Positions 26,716 to 34,909 of a DNA stretch of 64,000 bases are shown piece after piece. The translations under genes were made by a program, and so were the position numbers. Below the pieces are notes generated by a model. That model made no database searches. It was given only the letters and a program-made list of their open reading frames with translations, and was not told the DNA's origin. The stretch is from CBDEGU01 sp965238045 (GTDB lineage Bacteria > Acidobacteriota > Terriglobia > Bryobacterales > UBA6623), in NCBI GenBank assembly GCA_965238045.1, contig CBDEGU010000012.1, positions 248,001-312,000 on the forward strand, in the 5' to 3' direction. Position 1 is the stretch's first letter, and every line of letters starts with the position of its first letter.

Positions 26716-26760
26716 TGGTCGGGGCGCGGAGATTTGAACTCCGGACCTCCTGCTCCCGAA
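26716..26760 (-). pseudogene. tRNA-Pro 3' half (att scar)
   Basis: On the minus strand the sequence runs from a TTCGGGA anticodon loop (CGG) through GCAGG, the variable loop, the T arm CGGAGTTCAAATCTCCG and CGCCCCG to A and CCA. The 5' half is absent. A tRNA cut exactly at the anticodon loop is what a tyrosine-integrase attachment site leaves behind. Confidence 0.8.
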
Positions 26761-26974
26761 GTGTGGGGTTTGGGCCTTCTGGAGCGCTACGGAGTGTCAC
26801 AGAGTGTCCTGCCTATCGGGTCTGACCTTGTATTTGTAGCACTTCGTGACACTCCTTGTCACTGGGTGAATCTCGGTGTTCCTAGCCTAGTTACGTCACA
26901 ATCACCTGGGTTGACCGATTTGATCGAAGATTTCCGTTCTGGGTTTGGGCCTGTTCGCACCGGTAGTGTACGCC

Positions 26975-27134
26975 TTAGCCACCGTCGCCTTCAATCCAGG
27001 CGCTGGCATCTTCCTCTCCAAGCTTCGCGGCAACGTTGTAGGTCCGCCCTAGCAGCCCGCAGTCGAAGTGGATGTGGGAGTCTGGGTAGCTTTGCCGGCG
27101 GTCTGTGTGGACAGTGCCCTTTTCAAAAGCCATC
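26975..27134 (-). pseudogene. possible gene fragment, unrecognised
   Basis: A 52-residue frame from an ATG at 27134 (AFEKGTVHTDRRQSYPDSHI, FDCGLLGRTYNVAAKLGEED) with ordinary protein composition, ending at TAA. It is too short and isolated to name. The rest of 26512-27268 shows only the tRNA scar and no gene. Confidence 0.25.
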
Positions 27135-27268
27135 CCCCCCCATTTGTTTCGGGTGACGCCAAGGGGGGGCCGACGGGGTCCCCAGGTTCCCAATGGTCTC
27201 CTCACAGCGCGCATGGGTTTTTCTATTGAGATTTTGGGGTCCATTCCCGGCAGGGTCGGGAAAGACCA

Positions 27269-27379
27269 ATTTCTGCGGTCGACAGACTGCGGCCCCATTG
27301 AAGCATAGTACCTCCATTACCTTTGACGTGCAAATTTGCACGGATTTCCTCGGTCGTAAGACCGGGGCCCCATTGAACC
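27269..27379 (+). CRISPR. two degenerate CRISPR-like repeats with one spacer
   Basis: Two 36-base units (27269-27304 and 27344-27379) each begin ATTTC, have an inner stem of the form GGTC-4-GACC/GACT, and end GGCCCCATTGAAGC or GGCCCCATTGAACC. They are separated by a 39-base unique spacer. Unit length, spacer length, stem and ATTGAA end all fit CRISPR repeats. A weaker unit may lie near 27196-27231. No cas genes are in the window, so this would be a relic. Confidence 0.45.
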
Positions 27380-27640
27380 AGGATTTCCGTTTGGGCCCTG
27401 GCACGGTCACAGTATAGACTCGCACTGCCCCGAACACCACGTCTTTTCGCGCTGAACCCTGCACATCACCTCCGCCGGTAGGCGCCAGGGCTCGTCTATC
27501 CGCTCACAGACGTTGATGGAGCGGGCTGAACGGCGCTCCGGCCGGCACGGCTCCCCGCGAAACCTTTTTGGAGCCAAAAACTGTTGATCCTCGCCCGGGC
27601 AACGCTACCCGCTCGGCAGTGGCAGCGCCCAGATCCTATG
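27380..27640 (-). repeat. dispersed repeat family, copy A
   Basis: Shares with copies at 33421-33480, 40495-40695 and 60596-61265 the elements AGTATA, CGCNCTGCCCCGAA, GTGATGTGCAGG, GGCGCCAGGGCTCG and CTTTTTGGAGCC. Not a known IS to me. The minus strand can be read as INVCERIDEPWRLPAEVMCR, so it may derive from a coding sequence. Confidence 0.6.
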
Positions 27641-27758
27641 CAGCATGTCACCGAATGCGTTGTCAACTTAACGCATCACAAGCAGAGACAGCCCCAAGAT
27701 TTCGATAGCGAGGTCTTGCCTGAATACTCGATATAGTAGCTTGGTCCCTCAGCTGCCA

Positions 27759-27775
27759 GTCAACTTGACAATGCC
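27759..27775 (+). repeat. palindromic site GTCAACTTGACAATGCC, copy 1
   Basis: Two bases past the stop of the alpha/beta hydrolase gene. Related copies are at 32413-32432, 34854-34872 and (inverted) 42394-42415. Confidence 0.6.
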
Positions 27776-27776
27776 G

Positions 27777-28610
27777 TCAATGGAGTTGCTCCAGGAACTT
27801 CAACAACGCTTCGTTGACTCGCTCCGGCTGCTCGAGCATGACCCAGTGACCGGAATCACGGATGATCACGAGATGGGACCTTTCGGTGGGGAAGTTCTCC
27901 CGAGTCCAGTTGTCCGGAATGTCGTCCTGAGAGAAAGCTCCCCGAGAGGTGAAGATGGACAAGAGCGGAACGTTGCACCATTTGCCTTCGGGCGTGGCCT
28001 CGTGAAAGGCACGGGGGCTTTTGCCGCCGAACTGTTCCCTCAGTTCCGCCTTTCGCTTTTCATACCGTTTGTGCCGCTTAAAATTGAATTGGGACAGATA
28101 TTCACCTCCTTTCGGACGGTAGACATGGAGAAGTTTCGGCAGGTCGCTGAGCGCGGGTACCATGCCGTCATTGTCGACTTCCACTAGGGCCTTGACACGC
28201 TCGGGGGCCGTCAGATAGATGTCCCGTGCGATAAAACCGCCCATGCTGTGACCCACGACTACGGCTTGTTCGATGCCCAGCCGATCGAGCAGAGCAAGAC
28301 AATCGGCCCCGTGGTTTTTCGTCGTGTGGGGGCGCGAGCCAGGATCGCTCTTGCCGAAGAAGGCCAGATCCGGCGCGATCACGCGGTATCGCTTCGAGAG
28401 AACCGGGATCTGATGGCGCCAGTCGGTATGGTCGGAGGCGTAACCGTGCAGTAGGAGGACGGTGCTGCCTGAGCCAGTGTCCGAATAGTAAATCTTTCGG
28501 CCGTCTTGTTCAAAAGTCTTGAGTGGAGGAAGATCCGCCGCCTTCACCAGCAAGGACGCCGTGAGAGGCAGTATGAAGAGGATAGCCCTGTTCCGTTTTT
28601 GCTGTCTCAA
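27777..28610 (-). CDS. exported alpha/beta hydrolase
   Basis: A 277-residue hydrolase with a signal peptide (AILFILPLTASLLVKAADLP). The oxyanion-hole region is VLLLHGYASDHTDW, the nucleophile elbow is VVVGHSMGGFIAR, and the catalytic His is in DSGHWVMLEQPERV; the acid is likely an Asp between them. It resembles epoxide-hydrolase or dehalogenase-type proteins, substrate unknown. An isolated cargo gene in the IS cluster, with an AGGAGG-like site (AGGAGGC) before the start. Confidence 0.88.
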   Translation of the reverse strand: MRQQKRNRAILFILPLTASLLVKAADLPPLKTFEQDGRKIYYSDTGSGSTVLLLHGYASDHTDWRHQIPVLSKRYRVIAPDLAFFGKSDPGSRPHTTKNHGADCLALLDRLGIEQAVVVGHSMGGFIARDIYLTAPERVKALVEVDNDGMVPALSDLPKLLHVYRPKGGEYLSQFNFKRHKRYEKRKAELREQFGGKSPRAFHEATPEGKWCNVPLLSIFTSRGAFSQDDIPDNWTRENFPTERSHLVIIRDSGHWVMLEQPERVNEALLKFLEQLH

Positions 28611-28710
28611 GGTGCCTCCTAACCGGGGGCGCTTCGGCGGGATCTTGGGGGTAGAATCAGAGTCGACTGTCCGGAGGTCTTAGCCGTTCGGCTGCGAAGA
28701 TGGCCGGTTG

Positions 28711-28868
28711 TCATCTGCCCGCAAGCTCGATTTCGAGTTCGTCCGTCGAGACCTTGCCGGTGACCTCACTGGAGAAACCGACGAAGGAGAAACCATAACT
28801 GTCCGTGTTGCCCATGAGGTGGTCTAAGCTTACCAGTTTCGAGGCATCGCGGGACCAGCTTCGGCGCC
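28711..28868 (-). pseudogene. 3' fragment of an unknown gene cut by IS1380
   Basis: A minus-strand frame comes out of the IS1380 left end and reads DASKLVSLDHLMGNTDSYGF, then SSEVTGKVSTDELEIELAGR and stop. Composition is protein-like and the break coincides with the IS boundary. Family not recognised. Confidence 0.35.
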
Positions 28869-30667
28869 CCGTAATCCGTCCGTAAGCACCGGACCTGGGG
28901 AGCAGGGGGTGGTCGGAGGTGCGGAGGCAGGGGGTGGGATGGCTCCGAGTGGCAGTTCGGCGCCGCACCCAGTGGGTGTTGGATTGCTACGGTCCTGGCA
29001 TGGGTCTCAAAAAACACCGCAGCCCGGCCGAAGGCGAGTTTCTGTTCGAAATCGACGACACGCCGCTCGAGGAAATCCTCACCTCGTTCGGCGGTTTGCC
29101 GCTGTTCCTGCGCACGGCCCGCAGCCTCGGCCTCGCCGCAAGCGTCCAGCACCATCTGCGACTCAAACAACGCCGCCGGGGTCTCGACGAAGCCTCCTAT
29201 GTCGAAAGCTTTCTGGCGCTCAACGCGGTCGGCGGCGCATGCCTCGACGACTTCGATGTCCTGCGCGAAGATGCCGGCATGGCAGCGATGCTCGGCTACG
29301 AGCCGCCCTCGCCCGAGGCCGCGCGCAAGTTTCTCTACCAGTTTCACGACCAGGAAAAGATCGAGCAAGCGCAACAACAACAGCTCGATTTGGCACGAGC
29401 CAGCATCATCCCCGGAGAAAGCGAAGCACTCGCCGGACTCGCCGCCGTCAACCGCGATGTGGTCGGCGAGTTCGGCCGGCGTTGCCCCGATCAAAAGATC
29501 GCCACCGTCGATCTCGACGCCACGATCATCGCATCGAGCAAGCGCCAAGCGCGGCCGACCTATCAAGGCACGAGCGGTTATCAGCCGCTGCTGGCTCTGT
29601 GGGCCGAGCTGGATGTGGTGCTCGCTGATCAGTTTCGCGACGGCAACACACCGGCGATCCAAGAGCCGCTGGCCGTGGCGCAACGGGCGTTCGGGGCCTT
29701 GTCCGAGACGGTGACCGAGTATTATTTTCGCGGCGACGCGGCCTGCTATGAGACGGACTTGCTCGATTGGCTACGAGACGAAAAGAGACAAAAAGGTCCG
29801 CAAGGCTTCATTGGCTTTGCCGTCAGCGCGCCGATGGTGGCGCCGCTGAAGGCCGAGATTGCGCAACTCGACGAAAGCGCCTGGCAGCTCGATCGCCAAG
29901 ACGCCGAAGCGGTGTTGGAATGCGCGGTCGTGCCTTACTACCCGGCAGAGAAGGGCGGCCGCTATCGCGAGCCGCTGCGCTACGTGGCGATTCGCGTGCG
30001 CCAGAAGCAAGGCGAGTTGTTTGCCGGCGGCGGCGCGGTCAAGCATTTCGCCGTAGCGACGAATTTGTGGGACTGGAAACCGCAACGTTTACTGGAGTGG
30101 CATCGCGAGAAGCAGGGTTCGATCGAGGCGCTGCACGACGTGCTCAAAAACGAGTTAGTGGCGGGGGTGCTGCCCTGCGGACGGTTCGGCGCCAACGCGG
30201 CCTGGCTCCGGCTCCGCGCGCTGACGCACAACCTGCTCACGGCCCTGAAGCGTTTGGTGCTGCCGCCGGAGCTGCTGCGGGCGCGGCCGAAGCGGCTGCG
30301 CTTTTTGGTGTTCACCCAGCCGGGCAGATGCGTGAACCATGCGCATCGGCTCAAGTTGCGGTTGATGCGCGCTTGGAGGCGTTTCTCGAACTGGGCTTGG
30401 GCGTTCGAGCAGTTGCCGCTGCCGGCGCCGGGCTAACGGCGGCCGGCTCCTGCGTTTTCTCTTCTGCTGCTGGCGGCTCGGCGGAGCTGCGCCCGCGCGC
30501 GACCCTGCGCCCCAGAATCGGCGCCGGGCCGCCGCGCCCAGCCGCCAGGGATACCCAGCCGGCCCGCAGGCCGCGGCGGGTTCCCTCCCCGGGCGCTCTT
30601 CTCCGAGCCTGAAGACACCATCCGCCCCTCAAACCAACTCTCGCTGCATCTTACGGACGGATTACGG
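28869..30667 (+). mobile_element. IS1380-family insertion sequence
   Basis: Perfect 18-base terminal inverted repeats CCGTAATCCGTCCGTAAG (28869-28886) and complement (30650-30667). No target duplication is apparent, suggesting a deletion or rearrangement after insertion. The last 230 bases after the transposase hold nothing else. Confidence 0.88.
29000..30436 (+). CDS. IS1380-family transposase
   Basis: A 478-residue DDE transposase from the ATG at 29000; the frame extends 27 codons upstream, but through the inverted-repeat side with no ribosome site. Blocks ATVDLDATIIASSKRQARPT, YYFRGDAACYETDLLDWL and IEALHDVLKNELVAGVLPCG match the family, carrying the catalytic acids. Intact by eye. Confidence 0.92.
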   Translation: MGLKKHRSPAEGEFLFEIDDTPLEEILTSFGGLPLFLRTARSLGLAASVQHHLRLKQRRRGLDEASYVESFLALNAVGGACLDDFDVLREDAGMAAMLGYEPPSPEAARKFLYQFHDQEKIEQAQQQQLDLARASIIPGESEALAGLAAVNRDVVGEFGRRCPDQKIATVDLDATIIASSKRQARPTYQGTSGYQPLLALWAELDVVLADQFRDGNTPAIQEPLAVAQRAFGALSETVTEYYFRGDAACYETDLLDWLRDEKRQKGPQGFIGFAVSAPMVAPLKAEIAQLDESAWQLDRQDAEAVLECAVVPYYPAEKGGRYREPLRYVAIRVRQKQGELFAGGGAVKHFAVATNLWDWKPQRLLEWHREKQGSIEALHDVLKNELVAGVLPCGRFGANAAWLRLRALTHNLLTALKRLVLPPELLRARPKRLRFLVFTQPGRCVNHAHRLKLRLMRAWRRFSNWAWAFEQLPLPAPG

Positions 30668-30835
30668 TAGTGTCCTAATTCTGCGTTGCTACCAATTCGG
30701 CGATAGTCCCGACGTGATCCGTTAACCCGGACTCCATCGCGGGCGCTTGACACGGGCGGCCGCCGCGCCGGGCGCACACTAAGAATCATGGGGAGTGTTT
30801 GAGGCCGGTCTGGGCTCACCGTGTTGTAGCCCAAT

Positions 30836-32399
30836 GATAATGTCCCCTTGAGTGCCCAGTAGAAATGTCCCCTAATCTGAGGCTCCGAAGGAGGAGCCTG
30901 GATTGGGAAGGACATGGATGAGCGGGAAGGAACTCAAGCGAGTGGAAGTGCTCAGCAGAGTGCAACGAGGGGAACTGAAGTTGACCGAAGCCGCTGATCT
31001 GCTGGAGATGAGCTGCCGCCAAGCCAAGCGGCTCAAGAAGCGTTACCGCTGGGGTGGGAGCAAAGCTTTGGTGCACGGCAATGTCGGCCGCGCTTCGAAT
31101 CGAGCAGATGACGAGCGGCGCCAGCGGGTTCTCGATCTGGTGCGTAAGAATGACTCGGGCAAGCCACGCGAGCGCTTCGGGCCGACGCTGGCGCCCGAGC
31201 ATTTGTGGACCGACCACGATCTGAAACTATCGGTGTGGACCCTGCGGCGCTGGATGCTGGCCGCCGGCCTGTGGAGCCGCCGACGCAAGCGCCAGGCGCA
31301 TCGCCAGCGGCGGCAGCGCAAAGCGCACTTCGGCGAGCGGATCCAGGTCGACGGCTCGCACCACCAATGGCTCGAAGGACGCGGGCCGAAAGGTTGCCTG
31401 ATGAACTTCGTCGACGATGCGAGCGGTGTGGCGCTGGGCCGTTTCTCGAGCGAGGAAACGACCTGGGCAGCGGCCGACTTGCTCGCAGCCTGGGTGCGTC
31501 AATACGGCGTTCCCAAGGCGCTCTACTGCGATTGGAAAAATGTCTACAAGCGCCAGCCGACGTCGCGGGAAGCGATCGAAGGCATTGAGCCGGAGACGCA
31601 GTTCGGGCGCATGTGCGCGAAGCTGGGCATCCGCATCATCGCCGCTTCATCGCCGCAAGCCAAGGGCCGGGTGGAGCGCCATCACGGCACCCATCAAGAC
31701 CGGCTGGTGAAGAAAATGCGGCTGGAAGGCATCGCCGATGACGAGGCGGCGAACCGCTATCTCGACGAGCAGTATCTGAGAGAACACAACGCCAAGTTTG
31801 CCTGTGAGCCAGCGGCGGAAGCGGACTTTCATCGGCGCCTGCCCAAGCGTCTGGACCTCAAGTGGGTGTTCTGTTTGGAGGCCGAGCGTGTGGTCTCAAA
31901 CGACCTGCTGGTGCGTTTCGAGAACCGTTTCTTGCAGCTCAAAGCGAAGCGGAATCAAAGTCTGGGAGCGGGCGCGCGAGTGACGCTCGAGCAGGGACGG
32001 GACGGCGAGTTGCGGGTGTGGTTCGAGGGCCGCGCGGTGGCCTTGGAGGAGATCGACAGGCCGCAACCGAAGGGGCACGGGGAGCCGCGGCAACGAGCGG
32101 CTCGGCAGCCGCGCACTCCGACGGCGGACCATCCTTGGCGGCGGCCGCTGCTGTCGCCAAAACGGAAAACGGCAAATACGTAGGGCTGTGGAAATGACGG
32201 GGCTGTGGAAAGCGTGGAAAACCTCTCGAGAGAGCGAGCAGGCACGGGAGGGCAACGAGAGGTTTCCCCCCCTTCCCACAGCCCCTTGGAAATCGCTAAC
32301 GCGATTACCACATTTCCACAGCCCCGACGACGACGATTCTCTCATGCGAACCAGGGGACATTTCTATCGCCCTACCACCGGGGACATTTCTATCGCCTC
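30836..32399 (+). mobile_element. ISNCY-family (ISDol1-like) insertion sequence
   Basis: Both ends carry doubled copies of a GATAGAAATGTCCCC-like motif in inverted orientation (left GATAATGTCCCC and AGAAATGTCCCC; right GGGGACATTTCTATC twice). Boundaries are approximate. Confidence 0.75.
30918..32183 (+). CDS. ISNCY-family transposase (rve core)
   Basis: A 421-residue integrase-core transposase. An N-terminal HTH (KLTEAADLLEMSCRQAKRLK) precedes the catalytic core: IQVDGSHHQWLEGRG (Asp), LYCDWKNVYK (Asp) and IIAASSPQAKGRVERHHGTH (Glu). Start chosen at the ATG of SGKELKRV, which has GGAAGGA upstream; a TTG five codons earlier is the alternative. The C-terminal tail is Pro/Arg-rich. Confidence 0.9.
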   Translation: MSGKELKRVEVLSRVQRGELKLTEAADLLEMSCRQAKRLKKRYRWGGSKALVHGNVGRASNRADDERRQRVLDLVRKNDSGKPRERFGPTLAPEHLWTDHDLKLSVWTLRRWMLAAGLWSRRRKRQAHRQRRQRKAHFGERIQVDGSHHQWLEGRGPKGCLMNFVDDASGVALGRFSSEETTWAAADLLAAWVRQYGVPKALYCDWKNVYKRQPTSREAIEGIEPETQFGRMCAKLGIRIIAASSPQAKGRVERHHGTHQDRLVKKMRLEGIADDEAANRYLDEQYLREHNAKFACEPAAEADFHRRLPKRLDLKWVFCLEAERVVSNDLLVRFENRFLQLKAKRNQSLGAGARVTLEQGRDGELRVWFEGRAVALEEIDRPQPKGHGEPRQRAARQPRTPTADHPWRRPLLSPKRKTANT

Positions 32400-32412
32400 T
32401 TGACACCAGCCT

Positions 32413-32432
32413 CTTGTCAACTTGACAATGCC
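32413..32432 (+). repeat. palindromic site, copy 2
   Basis: CTTGTCAACTTGACAATGCC lies between the ISNCY right end and the 3' end of the RraA-like gene. Confidence 0.6.
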
Positions 32433-32449
32433 CTTTCAACACCACCGAA

Positions 32450-33214
32450 TCAACGCTCCGTCGAGAAAGTTGAGGATGGTGACCGATCATCCCTCTCACC
32501 CAGGCACGTCCGGTCAAAGCCGTGCCGTACCAGTAGGTGCTGCACTTGCTCGCGCTTCGTCAATAGGCTAACGTCGGTCCTGGCCAGCCAGCCATGCGCC
32601 TCCCGCTCAAACGCCAGCATGCGCAAAGCGGCTGATGGTAACTCCTGCAAACACTCAGAAGGAATGCGAATGCCCCCGCCGCAATCTGCGTGAATCACAT
32701 CGCCTTGCCGTACGGTAATACCCCCGACCTCCACCGCGCGAGTAGCAGCCCGAAACCGGAGAGCACCGTGATGGATTGTTTTGCCCTTGCAGTACGCCGC
32801 GAAGGACGCGCTTGATAGGCCGGCCACATCCCGAACGCCCCCGTCGGTAACCAGTCCGACGCAGCCGGCGGCACGCAGTGTTTTTGCCATTCCGTTTCCG
32901 AGGACGCACTCGTGGTCAGGACGAGATCCAACTGTCTTCACCACCCACACAACGGGCCTTTCTTCTTTCTCCGCCTCCTCCAGAAACCTCCAGTACTCGT
33001 CCATCTCCGGCTCGCCGCCGGGAGTACTTGAATCCAGTTCGCAGGTATAGGCGACTCCGACTGTGGGCCCGAGTTCCGGGGTCACCGATTGAATCGTGCC
33101 AGCCATATACCACTCATGGCCACTGGAAGGCTTGAGAGCCTCCACCGTATTGGCCAATAAAGCCGTATCGAACTGCGCAAGCTGACGCAAAATGTCACTG
33201 GACACTAACGACAT
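32450..33214 (-). CDS. RraA-family protein (aldolase/ribonuclease-inhibitor-like fold)
   Basis: A 254-residue protein of the RraA/HMG aldolase family. The family core is visible as VLGNGMAKTLRAAGCVGLVT, DGGVRDVAGL and VRQGDVIHADCGGGIRIP, with the Arg-Asp pair that binds metal and substrate in HMG/CHA aldolases. Members act as 4-hydroxy-4-methyl-2-oxoglutarate aldolases or RNase E regulators; without a clear operon the enzyme type is the safer guess. Cargo in the IS cluster, upstream of an IS3/IS481-like element. Confidence 0.85.
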   Translation of the reverse strand: MSLVSSDILRQLAQFDTALLANTVEALKPSSGHEWYMAGTIQSVTPELGPTVGVAYTCELDSSTPGGEPEMDEYWRFLEEAEKEERPVVWVVKTVGSRPDHECVLGNGMAKTLRAAGCVGLVTDGGVRDVAGLSSASFAAYCKGKTIHHGALRFRAATRAVEVGGITVRQGDVIHADCGGGIRIPSECLQELPSAALRMLAFEREAHGWLARTDVSLLTKREQVQHLLVRHGFDRTCLGERDDRSPSSTFSTER

Positions 33215-33369
33215 GATGCTATACGAACCTCCAATCAGGAATCAATCGTCATCGCCGAGTAGGATCGCTCTTCGATCGGTCAATGTACAGGTTTCACTGC
33301 ACGCGACCGACCAACGTCACGGTCAAGCGCATTTTTGGCCCTGGTTCTCCTCCAGTGCCGTAGAACGCC

Positions 33370-34851
33370 TGTCCTTCGCCAAAACTCCGTCGCCGATCGA
33401 AATTGAAGACCGGACTCTTGACCAGGATTCCATTTTGGCTCTGCTACGATCATAGTATACACCCGCGCTGCCCCGAATACCTGACCTTCGCCAGATCTAC
33501 GTAGCCGTTTGGATTGAAGAGCTTGTGCCGAAGCTCACTTGACAGCCAGGCCCCCTGTTCGCACATCCTGGTAGCAGTGATTCAGCTGATTTCCTCGCTC
33601 GTTCGCCTGCTCCAACTGGTTGTCCCTAGCCGCAGGAGCCTCACTCTTGAGAATGTTGCTCTTCGTCAGCAACTCGCGGTTTACAAGCGAAGCGTCAAAC
33701 GGCCTCGCTTGCGCCAAACCGATCGCCTGTTCTGGGTCTGGCTATCTCGCTGTTGGGCTGATTGGCGCTCTGCCGTTGTCATCGTCCAACCCAGGACTGT
33801 CGTCGCCTGGCATCGTCAAGCCTTCCGTCGCTACTGGAGTTGGAAGAGTCGTCGCACCAGGCGCAAGCCTGGACGGCCATGTCTGACTCAAGAGATCCGT
33901 CAGCTGATTCGCAAGATGAGGCAGGCGAACCCGATCTGGGGAGCCCCACGTCTACGCGGCGAACTGTTGAAACTGGGTATCAAGATCTCCGAGAGCACCA
34001 TCTCTCGTTTGCTCCCAAAGCGACAGAAACCTCCCTCTCAAAGCTGGCGCGTCTTTCTGGCCGATCACGTTGGTGACTTGGTCTCGGTGGATTTCTTCAC
34101 CGTCCCGACGATCAATTTCGGTATCTTGTTTGTCTTCCTTGTCGTAGCGCACGACCGTCGGCGTGTCGTGCATTTCAATATCACGACGAACCCCACCGCT
34201 TTCTGGACAGCTCAACCGATGATCGAGGCCTTTCCCGGGAACACAGCGCCGCGCTACTTGCTGCGTGACCGCGATGGGTTCTATGGCAACTACTTCCGTG
34301 ACCGAGTTGAAGGCATGGGAATCAAAGAAGTCCTGACGGCTCCCCGCAGCCCGTGGCAGAATCCCTTCGTCGAACGTCTGATTGGATCGATACGTCGGGA
34401 GTGTTTGGATCATGTCATTGTGCTCAACCGCCGACACTTGCGGCGTATTTTGAACAGCTACTTTGACTATTACCATCGATCGAGGACGTACTTAGCGATG
34501 GGGAAGGGTGCTCCAGTCGAGCGGGAGGTGCAAGGTCCCGAATCCGGCGAGGTCCTGGCTTTTCCGGCAGTAGACGGCTTGCACCATCGTTACGAACGGC
34601 GCGCCGCTTAGCCGGCAGTGTGGGGCCCGCGAATTCGATCCGGTTGTGTATTCGGCAACCGGACGAGGCAGCCGTATGCCGGTGAGGTGATCTATCCGGT
34701 GGAACGCGCGCAGAGCAGGTATTGGGCTTGCTCGAAAGGCCTTCGGGTGCCAGCTCGAACGGCACGCCCGACACAACAACACCAAAAAGGCCGGCTCGTT
34801 CAAGAGTCCGGTCTTCGATTTCGATCGGCTACGGAGTTTTGGCGAAGGACA
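33370..34851 (+). mobile_element. IS3/IS481-like element with 52-base inverted termini
   Basis: 33370-33421 and 34800-34851 are inverted copies with two mismatches, starting TGTCCTTCGCCAAAACTCCG. They enclose one rve-type transposase. Just inside the left terminus (33421-33480) is a partial copy of the dispersed repeat. No target duplication found. Confidence 0.7.
33514..34611 (+). CDS. integrase-core (rve) transposase, IS3/IS481-like
   Basis: A DDE transposase of the type often annotated as integrase in Solibacter genomes. N-terminal helices (LENVALRQQLAVYKRSVKRP, RPCLTQEIRQLIRKMRQANP) bind DNA; the core has VSVDFFTVPTINF, YLLRDRDGFYG and SPWQNPFVERLIGSIRRECL with the catalytic D, D and E. 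The frame begins with a TTG; a GTG at 33577 (VIQLISSLVRLLQ) is an equally good start. Sequence looks intact. Confidence 0.88.
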   Translation: MKSLCRSSLDSQAPCSHILVAVIQLISSLVRLLQLVVPSRRSLTLENVALRQQLAVYKRSVKRPRLRQTDRLFWVWLSRCWADWRSAVVIVQPRTVVAWHRQAFRRYWSWKSRRTRRKPGRPCLTQEIRQLIRKMRQANPIWGAPRLRGELLKLGIKISESTISRLLPKRQKPPSQSWRVFLADHVGDLVSVDFFTVPTINFGILFVFLVVAHDRRRVVHFNITTNPTAFWTAQPMIEAFPGNTAPRYLLRDRDGFYGNYFRDRVEGMGIKEVLTAPRSPWQNPFVERLIGSIRRECLDHVIVLNRRHLRRILNSYFDYYHRSRTYLAMGKGAPVEREVQGPESGEVLAFPAVDGLHHRYERRAA

Positions 34852-34853
34852 AC

Positions 34854-34872
34854 CAGTTAACTTGACATTGCC
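34854..34872 (+). repeat. palindromic site, copy 3 (degenerate)
   Basis: CAGTTAACTTGACATTGCC lies immediately outside the right end of the IS3/IS481-like element and before the phosphotransferase gene. Confidence 0.5.
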
Positions 34873-34909
34873 CGCCGCAACACTCAAATTGAAAGTTCTG
34901 GATAAACTG

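Noticed and set aside
27561..27640. CTTTTTGGAGCC block as a transcription terminator
   Set aside because: No stable stem precedes a T-tract; the block belongs to the dispersed repeat and also occurs at 61.2 kb.
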